Part shown: piece after piece, positions 19,503 to 27,458 of the stretch | Layout of the letters: each line of letters opens with the position of its first letter | How positions within the stretch are numbered: position 1 is the stretch's first letter | Assembly (NCBI GenBank): GCA_026003075.1 | Contig: BPGO01000006.1 | Coordinates: 105,922-169,921 of the forward strand | DNA from: Fimbriimonadales bacterium | Lineage (GTDB): Bacteria > Armatimonadota > Fimbriimonadia > Fimbriimonadales > GBS-DC | Reading direction: 5' to 3' | DNA length: 64,000 bases | The notes under the pieces: model-generated | Told to the model about the DNA's origin: nothing | Databases searched by the model: none | Seen by the model: only the letters and a program-made list of their open reading frames with translations | Made by a program: the position numbers and the translations under genes

Positions 19503-19843
19503 TTACGGACGACGCGCTGTTTATGCGCGTGACGCTGAAAAATATCCTGACGCAGAACGGGTTAGAGGTTGTCGCGGAAGCCTCGAACGGGCGCGAAGCG
19601 GTCGAACTCTATGAAAAACACAAACCCGACCTGGTGTTTATGGACATCACGATGCCAGAAATGGACGGTCTGGAGGCGTTGAAAGCGATACGCGCTAAAG
19701 ACCCGAACGCGAAAGTCGTGATGTGTACCGCGATGGGACAGAAGCAGATTGTCGTGGAGGCGATTCAGGCGGGCGCGAAAGACTTTATCGTGAAACCGTT
19801 CCAGCCTGAACGCATCATGGAAGCCGTGCAGAAGGTGGCATAG
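19484..19843 (+). CDS. cheY: Chemotaxis response regulator CheY
   Basis: A 119-residue stand-alone receiver domain with the acidic pair Asp9-Asp10, the phospho-acceptor Asp54 (LVFMDITMPEMDG), Thr82 (MCTAMG) and Lys104 (FIVKPF). AACAGGAGG lies upstream inside cheR. It would carry the signal from a CheA kinase, encoded elsewhere, to a flagellar or pilus motor. With pilB in the same run, a twitching-motility output is plausible but not shown. Confidence 0.95.
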   Translation: MAKRIMITDDALFMRVTLKNILTQNGLEVVAEASNGREAVELYEKHKPDLVFMDITMPEMDGLEALKAIRAKDPNAKVVMCTAMGQKQIVVEAIQAGAKDFIVKPFQPERIMEAVQKVA

Positions 19844-19857
19844 GGAGGCGAGCAACA

Positions 19858-20325
19858 GTGAAAGCAGAATACATCAATCCGTTTATCAGCGCGGCAATGA
19901 GTGTGTTCCAGATGATGGTGGGCGTCACGCCGCAGAAGGGACAACTCAGCGCGCGCAAAGGAATCTTCACCTCACAGCAGTGCAATATCGTGCTGGGGGT
20001 TACTGGGCAGCTGGAGGGTCAGATTATTATCGGGATGTCCATTTTCACCGCCGATAAAATCGCCTCCAAGATGCTGGGCACCACGATCCGCACCTTTGAC
20101 GAGCTGGCAGCGAGCGCAATTGCGGAGTTAGGCAATATGATTTCGGGCGCTGCGCTGACCGAGCTTGCCGCGCGTGGCATCCAGTGCAATCTCTCGCCGC
20201 CCAGCCTCATCCGCGGCACGAATGTGCGAATCAGCACTCTTGAGATCCCGACGCTGGTAGTACCGTTGCAAACCGAGATGGGGGATGTGGAGATTAATGT
20301 AGGGCTGTGTGAACGCGCGAAATAA
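19858..20325 (+). CDS. cheX: CheX-type CheY-P phosphatase
   Basis: 155 residues starting at GTG, with GGGAGGCG upstream. The single CheX phosphatase motif ELGNMISGAAL carries Glu90 and Asn93. The preceding TADKIASKMLG segment is also typical of CheX. It ends the che run. Together with cheC it gives two CheY-P phosphatases in one operon, as in Thermotoga and spirochaetes. The operon ends with two hairpins before the convergent clpX. Confidence 0.92.
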   Translation: MKAEYINPFISAAMSVFQMMVGVTPQKGQLSARKGIFTSQQCNIVLGVTGQLEGQIIIGMSIFTADKIASKMLGTTIRTFDELAASAIAELGNMISGAALTELAARGIQCNLSPPSLIRGTNVRISTLEIPTLVVPLQTEMGDVEINVGLCERAK

Positions 20326-20352
20326 ACCGCCTCGCCCAGGGTTAAGGGGATG

Positions 20353-20403
20353 CTATTCCCCGCCGCGCTCGGAATGCCCAACCGAGCGGAAGGCGGGGAA
20401 TAG
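20353..20403 (+). terminator. Large hairpin after cheX
   Basis: CTATTCCCCGCC pairs perfectly with GGCGGGGAATAG, and CGCTCGG/CCGAGCG extends the structure inside. It lacks an adjacent T-run, so it may protect the 3' end or act with the following terminator. Confidence 0.6.
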
Positions 20404-20422
20404 GCTACACTTGAAGAGCGAC

Positions 20423-20457
20423 GCGGCGCCCCTCAAGGGGGGGCGCCGCATTTGTTT
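20423..20457. terminator. Intrinsic terminator between cheX and clpX
   Basis: A perfect 10-bp stem GCGGCGCCCC/GGGGCGCCGC with a 7-nt loop, followed by ATTTGTTT on the plus strand. It sits between convergent operons, and the clpX stop overlaps its end. Confidence 0.75.
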
Positions 20458-21715
20458 AAGACGCCTGCTGAATGTCATCCTGAGTGAGGATTTCGGGGTC
20501 TTTGCGCTGGGTTACGGTCTCCTCGGTAATCACCACGCGCTTGATGTTGGGGTTTGAAGGCACTTCGTACATCACATTGAGCATAATCTCTTCCAAGATA
20601 GCACGCAGGGCGCGTGCGCCGGTGCCTCGGCGAATCGCTTCTTGAGCAATTGCGCGCAGGGCGCCCTCTTGCACCACCAGTTCGACCCCATCGAGCTCGA
20701 AGAACTTCTGATACTGGCGCACCAGCGCGTTTTTCGGCTCGACCAGAATCCGAGCGAGGGTTGCCTCGTCGAGTGCCTCCAGTGTCGCGACGACGGGCAA
20801 CCGACCGATGAACTCAGGGATCAGCCCGAACTTGAGCAGGTCTTCGGGCATCACATGCTGAAGCAGTTCGCCCACATTCCGCTTCCTACGGGTCTCTGGG
20901 TTCGAGCGGAAGCCCATCGCTTGGTCAGTCAGGCGGCGTTCAATGATTTTTTCTAAGCCGTCGAACGCACCGCCGCAGATAAACAAGATATTCGTGGTGT
21001 CGATTTGGATGAATTCTTGATGGGGGTGCTTGCGTCCGCCTTGTGGAGGCACATTGGCGATAGTGCCTTCAAGGATTTTGAGCAGTGCCTGCTGCACGCC
21101 TTCACCCGAGACATCGCGCGTAATGGACGGGTTGTCGGCTTTGCGGGCGATTTTGTCGATTTCGTCGATGTAGATAATGCCCCGCTCCGCGGTTTTGATG
21201 TCCATATCCGCGGCTTGGATAAGGCGCAGCAGGATATTCTCTACATCCTCGCCCACATAGCCGGCTTCGGTGAGTGCGGTCGCGTCCGCGATGGCAAAGG
21301 GTACATTGAGGATCCGCGCCAATGTCTGTGCAAGCAGGGTCTTGCCGCTCCCGGTCGGCCCGATGAGAAGGATATTGCTCTTTTGCAACTCCACATCGCC
21401 ATTGGCGCCCGCTTTCACACGCTTGTAGTGGTTGTACACCGCTACGGAGAGCACCCGCTTGGCGCGCTCCTGCCCGACGACATACTGGTTCAAAACGCGG
21501 TAGATATCTTTGGGTTTAGGTACGGTGTCGACGGTGCCGAGGGGATGCGTGGGGGTTGGGGCGCTCGACTCGCTTCGGAGAATATCGCTTGCCAGTTTCA
21601 CGCAATCGGCGCAAACGCCGCCATACATACCCAAAATCAACTTGCGTACATGCTCGCGGGACTTGCCGCACAGCACACACCGGTCCGTCATTCGCGTGTC
21701 GTTCATTCGTGCCAC
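20456..21715 (-). CDS. clpX: ATP-dependent Clp protease ATP-binding subunit ClpX
   Basis: A 419-residue AAA+ unfoldase that feeds ClpP. The N-terminal zinc-binding domain has C13-x2-C16 and C35-x2-C38. Walker A is [10 protein letters not shown] near 119-128, followed by the pore motif YVGEDVE, Walker [12 protein letters not shown], the RKH-like loop and the ClpP-docking loop [11 protein letters not shown] (IGF-equivalent IGR). The third residue of the docking tripeptide is Arg where IGF/IGL is usual. It follows clpP by 14 nt in the tig-clpP-clpX operon. Confidence 0.97.
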   Translation of the reverse strand: MARMNDTRMTDRCVLCGKSREHVRKLILGMYGGVCADCVKLASDILRSESSAPTPTHPLGTVDTVPKPKDIYRVLNQYVVGQERAKRVLSVAVYNHYKRVKAGANGDVELQKSNILLIGPTGSGKTLLAQTLARILNVPFAIADATALTEAGYVGEDVENILLRLIQAADMDIKTAERGIIYIDEIDKIARKADNPSITRDVSGEGVQQALLKILEGTIANVPPQGGRKHPHQEFIQIDTTNILFICGGAFDGLEKIIERRLTDQAMGFRSNPETRRKRNVGELLQHVMPEDLLKFGLIPEFIGRLPVVATLEALDEATLARILVEPKNALVRQYQKFFELDGVELVVQEGALRAIAQEAIRRGTGARALRAILEEIMLNVMYEVPSNPNIKRVVITEETVTQRKDPEILTQDDIQQAS

Positions 21716-21729
21716 AGATAGCCTCCCGG

Positions 21730-22332
21730 TTACCGACCGCTGCGGTCTAATACATGGTCGATTATTCCATACTCTTTGGCTTCCTGCGCCGACATGAAAT
21801 AGTCGCGTGCGGTATCCTGTTCCACACGCTCGATGGGCTGTCCCGTGTGTTTGTGCAAGATGTTATTTAGGATGTCCTTATAGCGCAATACCTCTCGCGC
21901 TTGGATTTCGATATCGAGCGCGGTTCCCTGAAAGCCGGCGTGTACCTGATGGATCATGATGCGTGCGTGGGGCAGGGCATAGCGTTTGCCCGGTGCGCCT
22001 CCTGCGAGCAGCACAGCGCCCATGCTGGCGGCTTGTCCGATGCAAATCGTGGCGACATCGGGACGAATCATCTGCATCGTGTCGTAGATGGCTAAGCCCG
22101 CGCTGACGACCCCACCCGGCGAGTTGATGTACATATCGATATCCTTGTCCGGGTCCTCCTTCTCCAAAAACAGCAGCGATGCCACCACCAAGTTCGCGAT
22201 TTCGTCGGTGATCGGCGTCCCCACGAACACAATGCGGTCTTTGAGCAGCCGCGAGTAGATGTCGTAGGCGCGTTCCCCGCGCGCGGTCTGCTCTACCACC
22301 ATCGGTATCAGTTGGTTCCTCGGATAAATCAT
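21730..22332 (-). CDS. clpP: ATP-dependent Clp protease proteolytic subunit ClpP
   Basis: A 200-residue serine protease of the ClpXP chamber with catalytic Ser103 (GQAASMGA), His128 (ARIMIHQV) and an Asp near 177 ([12 protein letters not shown]). INSPGG is at 70-74. The N-terminal propeptide is short ([15 protein letters not shown]). It begins 2 nt after the tig stop, with AGGAGCCTGACC upstream. Length and motifs are normal. Confidence 0.97.
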   Translation of the reverse strand: MIYPRNQLIPMVVEQTARGERAYDIYSRLLKDRIVFVGTPITDEIANLVVASLLFLEKEDPDKDIDMYINSPGGVVSAGLAIYDTMQMIRPDVATICIGQAASMGAVLLAGGAPGKRYALPHARIMIHQVHAGFQGTALDIEIQAREVLRYKDILNNILHKHTGQPIERVEQDTARDYFMSAQEAKEYGIIDHVLDRSGR

Positions 22333-22334
22333 GG

Positions 22335-23645
22335 TCAGGCTCCTTGCTGTTCAGTATTTTGGACGATTTCGATCAGTTTTTGGAGTGCGCGCTCAAGGCG
22401 CAGTTCCTGCGCGACACGCTGGCGGAACTCTTTATTTTCCATCAGGCGCGCCCGCTCGGTCGGATTGTGGAGAGTGGCAATCGCTTGTTGCACCGTTGCC
22501 TCCACTTCCATCTCGTCGACTTGGATCCCTTCCTTCTCCGCAATCGCCATCAGGATAAAGGTGTTCTGCAGTCGGACGATACCGCGTTCGCGCAGTTGGT
22601 CGAGGAGTTGTTGCTGGGTTAACCCTGACTGTTGCAGGAACATTTCGTAGGTTAGCCCGCGTTCACGAAGTTCTTCGACGAAATCGCGCACCTCATCGCG
22701 CAGTTGTTCTTCAATGAGGGCTTCGGGGAGGTGCACTGTGCTGCGTTCGCGCAGCGCTGCTAAGGCTTGCTCTTGCGCCTGTTCTTGGAGATAGCGTACT
22801 TTTTGCATGGTGATGCGTTCCCGCAGGTGTTCGCGCATTGCCTCCAAGTTCTCATAGCCCAGCTCCTGTGCCCATGCGTCGTTCACTTCAGGATAGACGG
22901 GAGTATGCACGCGCTGGAGTTCCACCTCCACCTGCAATGTTTTGCCAGCGAGGTCGGGATCGTTGAACGATTCGGGGAAGGTGAGCGTGGCTTGTTTCGT
23001 TTCGCCCTCGCGCATGTCTTTCAGGAGGTTGTCCAGCTCGCCGAAGGTTTTGCCCAAGGTCACCATATAGCGACTGGGTTTTGCGTTCTCGTCTTCGAGC
23101 GACTTGATAGCGATCACAAGGCGATCGTCGGGCTGTGCGGCGCGTTCGGGCGCGTGTTCCAGGCGCATCATCTGCTCGCGTATCGAGGCGAGGGCTTCTT
23201 CGACCTCTTCGTCGGTGGTTTCCTGGGGTGGGATAGGAAATCGCAGGTCACGGTATTCTCCTAACGGCTCCACTTTGGGGCGCAGCGGCACGGTGACCCG
23301 GAATCGGAACGGCTCACCCTCTTGCAGCTGTTCGATATCCACGCTTGGGGCGCGATAGGGTTCCAGTTGGGCTTGTTCTAGGGCTTTGGGGATGAATTCC
23401 TCCATCATCAGCTCGCCTGCGGCGCGGCGGAGATGTTCCTCGGGAATCATCCGACGGAGGGCGCTCACGGGCGCCTGCCCTGGGCGGAAGCCCGGCACGC
23501 GCACACCTTTGCCCAGCATTCGAACCGCGCGTTCGAACATGCGCTGGGTGGTCGGCGCGTCCACTTCAATCGTCAGTTGCACGGTCACAGGCGAGGGATC
23601 CTCGCGGTGAAGGATTTGAAAAGGTTGGATGGATTGCGTTTGCAT
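22335..23645 (-). CDS. tig: Trigger factor chaperone
   Basis: A 436-residue ribosome-associated chaperone and peptidyl-prolyl isomerase. The N-terminal ribosome-binding domain carries the signature [14 protein letters not shown] (in place of GFRxGKxP). A PPIase domain follows (about 160-250, with [16 protein letters not shown]), then a long helical substrate-binding C-terminus (about 265-436). GAGGCG lies upstream of the ATG, and the tRNA-Gly 3' end is only 21 nt away, so it is likely on a tRNA-mRNA cotranscript. Confidence 0.92.
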   Translation of the reverse strand: MQTQSIQPFQILHREDPSPVTVQLTIEVDAPTTQRMFERAVRMLGKGVRVPGFRPGQAPVSALRRMIPEEHLRRAAGELMMEEFIPKALEQAQLEPYRAPSVDIEQLQEGEPFRFRVTVPLRPKVEPLGEYRDLRFPIPPQETTDEEVEEALASIREQMMRLEHAPERAAQPDDRLVIAIKSLEDENAKPSRYMVTLGKTFGELDNLLKDMREGETKQATLTFPESFNDPDLAGKTLQVEVELQRVHTPVYPEVNDAWAQELGYENLEAMREHLRERITMQKVRYLQEQAQEQALAALRERSTVHLPEALIEEQLRDEVRDFVEELRERGLTYEMFLQQSGLTQQQLLDQLRERGIVRLQNTFILMAIAEKEGIQVDEMEVEATVQQAIATLHNPTERARLMENKEFRQRVAQELRLERALQKLIEIVQNTEQQGA

Positions 23646-23666
23646 GGTGACGCCTCTAAATTAGAA

Positions 23667-23741
23667 TGGAGCGGGAGACGGGACTCGAACCCGCGACCCT
23701 CTCGTTGGCAACGAGATGCTCTACCACTGAGCTACTCCCGC
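23667..23741 (-). tRNA. tRNA-Gly(GCC)
   Basis: A 75-nt cloverleaf: acceptor GCGGGAG/CTCCCGC, anticodon loop TTGCCAA between CTCG and CGAG, T loop TTCGAGT, CCA encoded. It is the last tRNA of the cluster, just before tig. Confidence 0.95.
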
Positions 23742-23754
23742 ACATCGCGTTAAT

Positions 23755-23760
23755 AGTATA
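23755..23760 (-). promoter_or_regulatory. GGTATACT -10 element before tRNA-Gly and tig
   Basis: TATACT preceded by GG between tRNA-Leu and tRNA-Gly on the minus strand, giving a possible internal start for tRNA-Gly-tig-clpP-clpX. Confidence 0.5.
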
Positions 23761-23767
23761 CCCGATT

Positions 23768-23852
23768 TGGTGGGCGAGGGGAGACTCGAACTCCCACGGG
23801 CAGTGCCCACCAGATCCTAAGTCTGGCGTGTCTACCATTCCACCACTCGCCC
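23768..23852 (-). tRNA. tRNA-Leu(TAG)
   Basis: An 85-nt class II tRNA: acceptor GGGCGAG/CTCGCCC, anticodon loop CTTAGGA between CCAGA and TCTGG, long variable arm GTGGGCACTGCCCGT, T loop TTCGAGT, CCA encoded. Confidence 0.95.
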
Positions 23853-23858
23853 GCGTGG

Positions 23859-23933
23859 TGGTGCCGAGGGGCGGATTCGAACCGCCGACACCCGGATTTT
23901 CAGTCCAGTGCTCTACCACTGAGCTACCTCGGC
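23859..23933 (-). tRNA. tRNA-Phe(GAA)
   Basis: A 75-nt cloverleaf: acceptor GCCGAGG/CCTCGGC, anticodon loop CTGAAAA between CTGGA and TCCGG, T loop TTCGAAT, CCA encoded. Confidence 0.95.
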
Positions 23934-23938
23934 ATGTT

Positions 23939-24016
23939 TGGCGGGGCTGACGGGACTTGAACCCGCGACCTCTAGCGTGACAGGCTAGCGCTCTGACCTG
24001 GCTGAGCTACAGCCCC
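23939..24016 (-). tRNA. tRNA-Asp(GTC)
   Basis: A 78-nt cloverleaf: acceptor GGGGCTG/CAGCCCC, anticodon loop CTGTCAC between CTAGC and GCTAG, T loop TTCAAGT, discriminator G, CCA encoded. The D loop is slightly long. Confidence 0.94.
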
Positions 24017-24030
24017 CCGAGTCGCTCCGC

Positions 24031-24106
24031 TGGTGGGCGAAGCAGGGCTCGAACCTGCGACCTCTTCCTTGTAAGGGAAGCGCTCTCCCAGCTGAGCTAT
24101 TCGCCC
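24031..24106 (-). tRNA. tRNA-Val(TAC)
   Basis: A 76-nt cloverleaf: acceptor GGGCGAA/TTCGCCC, anticodon loop CTTACAA between CTTCC and GGAAG, T loop TTCGAGC, CCA encoded. It is the first gene of the tRNA cluster. Confidence 0.95.
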
Positions 24107-24125
24107 GATGTCTCAGGCGATGCAT

Positions 24126-24155
24126 ATTATACCATATCCCCTCACCGATTGTCAA
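24126..24155 (-). promoter_or_regulatory. Promoter of the tRNA cluster
   Basis: On the minus strand TTGACA (24155-24150), an 18-nt spacer and GG-TATAAT (24131-24126), about 20 nt before tRNA-Val. It combines a full -35 with the GGTANNNT -10. Confidence 0.8.
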
Positions 24156-24250
24156 GGGGTTGGGAGGGTGTTCGAGAAAGCGGATGCAGTCCGAAACACT
24201 AAAGCACAGTGGAACTTTCGCCGATAGATAGGGTATCTTAACGATGGGGG

Positions 24251-25432
24251 TTGACAACGGTGGAAAACGGTACTGGCTATTGGCTATCGACCGACTCGTG
24301 GGATTTGCATCGAAGAGCCGAAAAAGACCGCCTACGCCATAACGAGAAGGTCAAAGAGGTCATCAAGCAGAATCTGGGCGAGATTATCGGGCAGCAAGAC
24401 ATCATCACCGCGGAAGACGGTAAAATCATCAAAATCCCGATTCGTGGGCTGGAGCTGCCCCATATCCGCTACGACCCGCACGGCAAAAAGGGGGTCGGTC
24501 AAGGACCCGGCGGCAGTCAACCCGGCGATGTGATTGGGCGTTCGGGGCAACAAGGACAAGGCGCAGGCAAACAGGCAGGCACTGAACCTGGCGTCGATTT
24601 CTATGAAGCGGAATTCACCATCGAGGAACTGGTGCAGATGGTGTTCGAAGACCTACATCTGCCCAACCTGCGCGAAAAAGGCGCCAAAGACATTTTAGCC
24701 GACCAGATTCACTTCGACACGCTCGCGCGGCGCGGCCCCCAGTCGAACATCGACAAAAAGCGCACGCTCCTTAACGCTTGGAAACGCAACGCGGCGGAAG
24801 GCAACCCCGGCTGGGAGATTCGCGAAGAAGATAAGCGCTTCAAAAGCTGGGAGATTGTGCCCGAAAAGCAGCGCAACGCAGTCGTCATCGCGATGCGCGA
24901 TGTGTCGGGCAGTATGGGCGAGTTCGAAGCCTACATCGCACGCAGCTTCTACTATTGGATGACACGCTTTTTGCGCACGAAATATACCGCCACCGAAATC
25001 GTGTTCATCACCTGCCACACCGAAGCAAAAGAGGTGGACGAGTCGACCTTCTTCTCCGCAGGCGATTCGGGCGGAACACGCCTCTCCGCCGCCTACAAAC
25101 TCGCGCTGGAAATCATCGAGAAACGGTTCAATCCACGCGAGTGGAACATCTACCCGTTCATGTTCTCCGACGGCTACAACTGGGGCGACCACGAGGTGGT
25201 GGAATATATGCGCCGTTTGGTGGAGTATTCCAACCTCATCGGCTACGGCGAAATTGCTAACGACCTGTGGGGCAGTTCGGGTGGGTTGGCGCCGCTGGGG
25301 CAGGCACTGACGGAAGCGTTCGCCGACGACCCACGCGTGGTGGTCGTCAAAATCACCTCTAAAGAGGATGTTTGGCCTGCGTTGAAGCGGTTCTTCAGCA
25401 AGCATCCTGAGGTGGCGGCGGTAGGTTGGTAG
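24251..25432 (+). CDS. yhbH: YhbH/UPF0229 family protein (DUF444)
   Basis: A 393-residue DUF444 protein with a vWA-like domain whose MIDAS-type motif is DVSGSM (about residues 217-222). A Gly/Gln-rich linker (74-110) precedes it. In other bacteria the family is cotranscribed with the PrkA kinase and SpoVR and acts in sporulation or stationary-phase stress; neither partner is here. The frame can begin at TTG 24251 or at GTG 24260, and the latter has GGGGG about 9 nt upstream. TATCTT at 24233-24238 with preceding GG could be the -10. The 3' end overlaps a truncated ppx on the other strand. Confidence 0.85.
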   Translation: MTTVENGTGYWLSTDSWDLHRRAEKDRLRHNEKVKEVIKQNLGEIIGQQDIITAEDGKIIKIPIRGLELPHIRYDPHGKKGVGQGPGGSQPGDVIGRSGQQGQGAGKQAGTEPGVDFYEAEFTIEELVQMVFEDLHLPNLREKGAKDILADQIHFDTLARRGPQSNIDKKRTLLNAWKRNAAEGNPGWEIREEDKRFKSWEIVPEKQRNAVVIAMRDVSGSMGEFEAYIARSFYYWMTRFLRTKYTATEIVFITCHTEAKEVDESTFFSAGDSGGTRLSAAYKLALEIIEKRFNPREWNIYPFMFSDGYNWGDHEVVEYMRRLVEYSNLIGYGEIANDLWGSSGGLAPLGQALTEAFADDPRVVVVKITSKEDVWPALKRFFSKHPEVAAVGW

Positions 25433-25751
25433 ACCCCGCTGGGGAGGAGGCGAATAACCGCTCGCGCACGGCGTTTACGAACGCCTCCTGATTACGCGCT
25501 TCGCGCACGACCGCCGTCGCAACGGCAATCACGTGCTCCACTTTGAGCGCACGGCAGATCGATAGATACTCGTCGATCGCTCGGAGCGTGCGCTCGATAG
25601 CCTCGGGCTGCAACCGCTTTTCCGTGCTGAACCCCTCGCCCAGGCGCGTGATACGCGCCGTATCGACGAGGATGCGCCAGCCCGATTCGATGCGCTCGCC
25701 CACCAGCAGTAGCACCGAGTTGGAGCCGATATCGATAACCCCCACTCTCAT
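25395..25751 (-). pseudogene. Truncated exopolyphosphatase (Ppx/GppA) N-terminal remnant
   Basis: 118 residues. Residues 1-100 are a clear Ppx/GppA N-terminus (VGVIDIGSNSVLLLV phosphate-1 motif, TRLGEGF, IAVATAVVREARN). The protein then ends in a Pro-rich tail read from the antisense of the yhbH 3' end (last 38 bases). A full Ppx/GppA has 300 or more residues, so the second half of the ASKHA fold is missing. No continuation is visible in any frame, pointing to a deletion or rearrangement rather than a point frameshift. The ATG overlaps the mgtC stop (ATGA). It is probably non-functional. Confidence 0.75.
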
Positions 25752-26425
25752 CCGCCGTTCTCCCAGTGCGCTGCGCGCGTCTCGGGCAGCGCGAGCAGGT
25801 CGTGCAGAATCGCCTCGCGCGCTCCTTCCTCGCGCAGTTGCACCTCCAGCGCGTAGACGCGCGTGTGCGGCTGTTCAGGAAACTCCTGACGAAACGCGAG
25901 CAACTCCGCGTTGTGATGCGACAGCACCGCGAACACGCCATCCAATTTTGCGCGCGCCTCCAGGGTCACCCAAAGGTGGGGATGGCGGTGCAGCCGCTGA
26001 ATGCGCTCTTCGGGGATTCGCAAGAGGGTCAACACGCCATACACCGCCAGCGTGCCCATCAGTGCAATCACATAGTAGGCAGGCGTCCCCATGCCCACTG
26101 TCATCCCAATCGCCACCACCGCCCACAGGCTCGCTGCTGTGGTGAGTCCACGCACCACGCTCCCCTGACGCAAGATTGTACCGGCGCCAATGAACCCCAC
26201 GCCACTCACAATCTGCGCCGCGATACGCCCTGGATCGCCTGTGGGAGCAAACGCGCGCGAGAGAATCATCATCAGCGTTGCGCCCAAACAAAGCAGCACA
26301 TGCGTGCGAATCCCCGCAGGACGCCCACGCAGCTCGCGTTCCCACCCAATCAGTGCGCTTAGCCCAATCGCGATCAGCAGCTGGGCCGCGACATGCCCCA
26401 CCTCGCGCCAAGACAAGTCGCCCAT
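25748..26425 (-). CDS. MgtC/SapB family membrane protein
   Basis: 225 residues. The N-terminal MgtC domain (1-140) has about four membrane helices and the signature GLSALIGWERELRGRPAGIRTHVLLCLGA, followed by GVGFIGAGTILRQGSVVRGLTTAASLW. The C-terminal soluble domain (about 145-225) resembles an ACT-like fold. The family is linked to Mg limitation and acid tolerance; its biochemical role is debated. There is no Shine-Dalgarno sequence. GGTACACT ends 9 nt before the ATG, suggesting a leaderless mRNA. Confidence 0.9.
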   Translation of the reverse strand: MGDLSWREVGHVAAQLLIAIGLSALIGWERELRGRPAGIRTHVLLCLGATLMMILSRAFAPTGDPGRIAAQIVSGVGFIGAGTILRQGSVVRGLTTAASLWAVVAIGMTVGMGTPAYYVIALMGTLAVYGVLTLLRIPEERIQRLHRHPHLWVTLEARAKLDGVFAVLSHHNAELLAFRQEFPEQPHTRVYALEVQLREEGAREAILHDLLALPETRAAHWENGG

Positions 26426-26434
26426 TACCTAAGG

Positions 26435-26440
26435 AGTGTA
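26435..26440 (-). promoter_or_regulatory. GGTACACT -10 element, mgtC-like gene (leaderless geometry)
   Basis: TACACT preceded by GG, 9 nt before the ATG at 26425. Confidence 0.5.
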
Positions 26441-26468
26441 CCTTGCGCGTGGTCCTCGCAAAGAACGA

Positions 26469-26798
26469 TTAGAACCGCTCGAACCGTTCTACATTAAGCA
26501 CAAACACGACAGCGCCGCCGACTTCAACGGCGATGGGCGTCGGTAAGAAGGTTCCTATCGGCGCGGTGTCGGGCGGCATCGGATTCACATACTGCTCGCG
26601 CGTGCGACAGTTGCTCTCCAAAAGACGCAGCAGGTCTTCAAGCTGCGAATCTTCGATGCCGATGAGCAGCGTGACATTGCCTTCACGCAGAAACCCACCG
26701 GTAGAGGCGACCTGGGTGAACTTGAACTGGCTCTCCAGCAACGCGTCCACCACGCGCCCCTTGTCCCGATGGTGAATCACCGCGATAACGAGTTTCAT
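26469..26798 (-). CDS. darA: Cyclic-di-AMP receptor, PII-like (DarA/PstA family)
   Basis: A 109-residue DUF970 protein. It opens with MKLVIAVIHHRDKGRVVDAL and has the TSTGGFLREGNVT-like c-di-AMP contact loop (ASTGGFLREGN) and the long B-loop NPMPPDTAPIG. DarA proteins are cytoplasmic trimers that bind c-di-AMP; their partners are largely unknown. The ATG follows AGGTCG. It is cotranscribed with tmk (54 nt upstream). This placement, tmk next to the PII-like gene, is common in Firmicutes, which supports the call. Confidence 0.92.
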   Translation of the reverse strand: MKLVIAVIHHRDKGRVVDALLESQFKFTQVASTGGFLREGNVTLLIGIEDSQLEDLLRLLESNCRTREQYVNPMPPDTAPIGTFLPTPIAVEVGGAVVFVLNVERFERF

Positions 26799-26852
26799 CG
26801 ACCTGATAAACAGTTCTCGCTCGGGTTGGGTTTTCCTGCTTTTTCGGATTCG

Positions 26853-27458
26853 CTATGGGAATCGCTCGCGAATTATCGCTTGGAGGCGTTCGAGAATCGT
26901 CTCGGGCGTCGCCTGTCCATCGAGAATGGCGTAGCGTTCGGGGGCAATTGCTGCCTCTTGGAGATAGCCTGTTCGGATGCGCTGGTGGAACTCGATGGTT
27001 TCCGCCTCGAATCGATTCGGGTCGTTGGCACGGGCGAGAGCGTCTTCCACAGGGAGATCGATCAGCACGGTCAGGTCGGGTTGCAGTCCGTTCGTGGCGA
27101 TGGCGTTGAGCTGGCGCACGAGCTCGAGGCTCAAGCCGCGCCCGTACCCCTGATAGACCAGCGTGGAGTCGGCGTAGCGATCAGAGACGACCCATGTGCC
27201 TTGCTGCAGTGCGGGTTCGATGACCTGCAGGGTGTGCTGGCGACGATCCGCGAGCAAAAGAAACAGCTCGGCGTACGCGTCCAACGGCTGATGCAGGATG
27301 AGGGGGCGTAGGTGCTTGCCCAGTTCACTGCCGCCGGGTTCGCGCGTGAGCAACACAGGAACGCCTTGTCCCGAAAGCCACTCCACGAGTCGGCGGGCAA
27401 GGGTGGTTTTACCAGCACCCTCCACGCCCTCGAAGGTGATAAACGGAGCGCGGGGCAT
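26853..27458 (-). CDS. tmk: Thymidylate kinase
   Basis: A 201-residue dTMP kinase. The P-loop is FEGVEGAGKTTLARRL (8-23), the DR(E/Y) loop is LLTREPGGSELG, and the dTMP-binding segment has SDRYADSTLVYQG. It supplies dTDP for DNA synthesis. Its ATG overlaps the stop of the R3H ATPase gene by one base (TGATG), so it is translationally coupled. Confidence 0.96.
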   Translation of the reverse strand: MPRAPFITFEGVEGAGKTTLARRLVEWLSGQGVPVLLTREPGGSELGKHLRPLILHQPLDAYAELFLLLADRRQHTLQVIEPALQQGTWVVSDRYADSTLVYQGYGRGLSLELVRQLNAIATNGLQPDLTVLIDLPVEDALARANDPNRFEAETIEFHQRIRTGYLQEAAIAPERYAILDGQATPETILERLQAIIRERFP

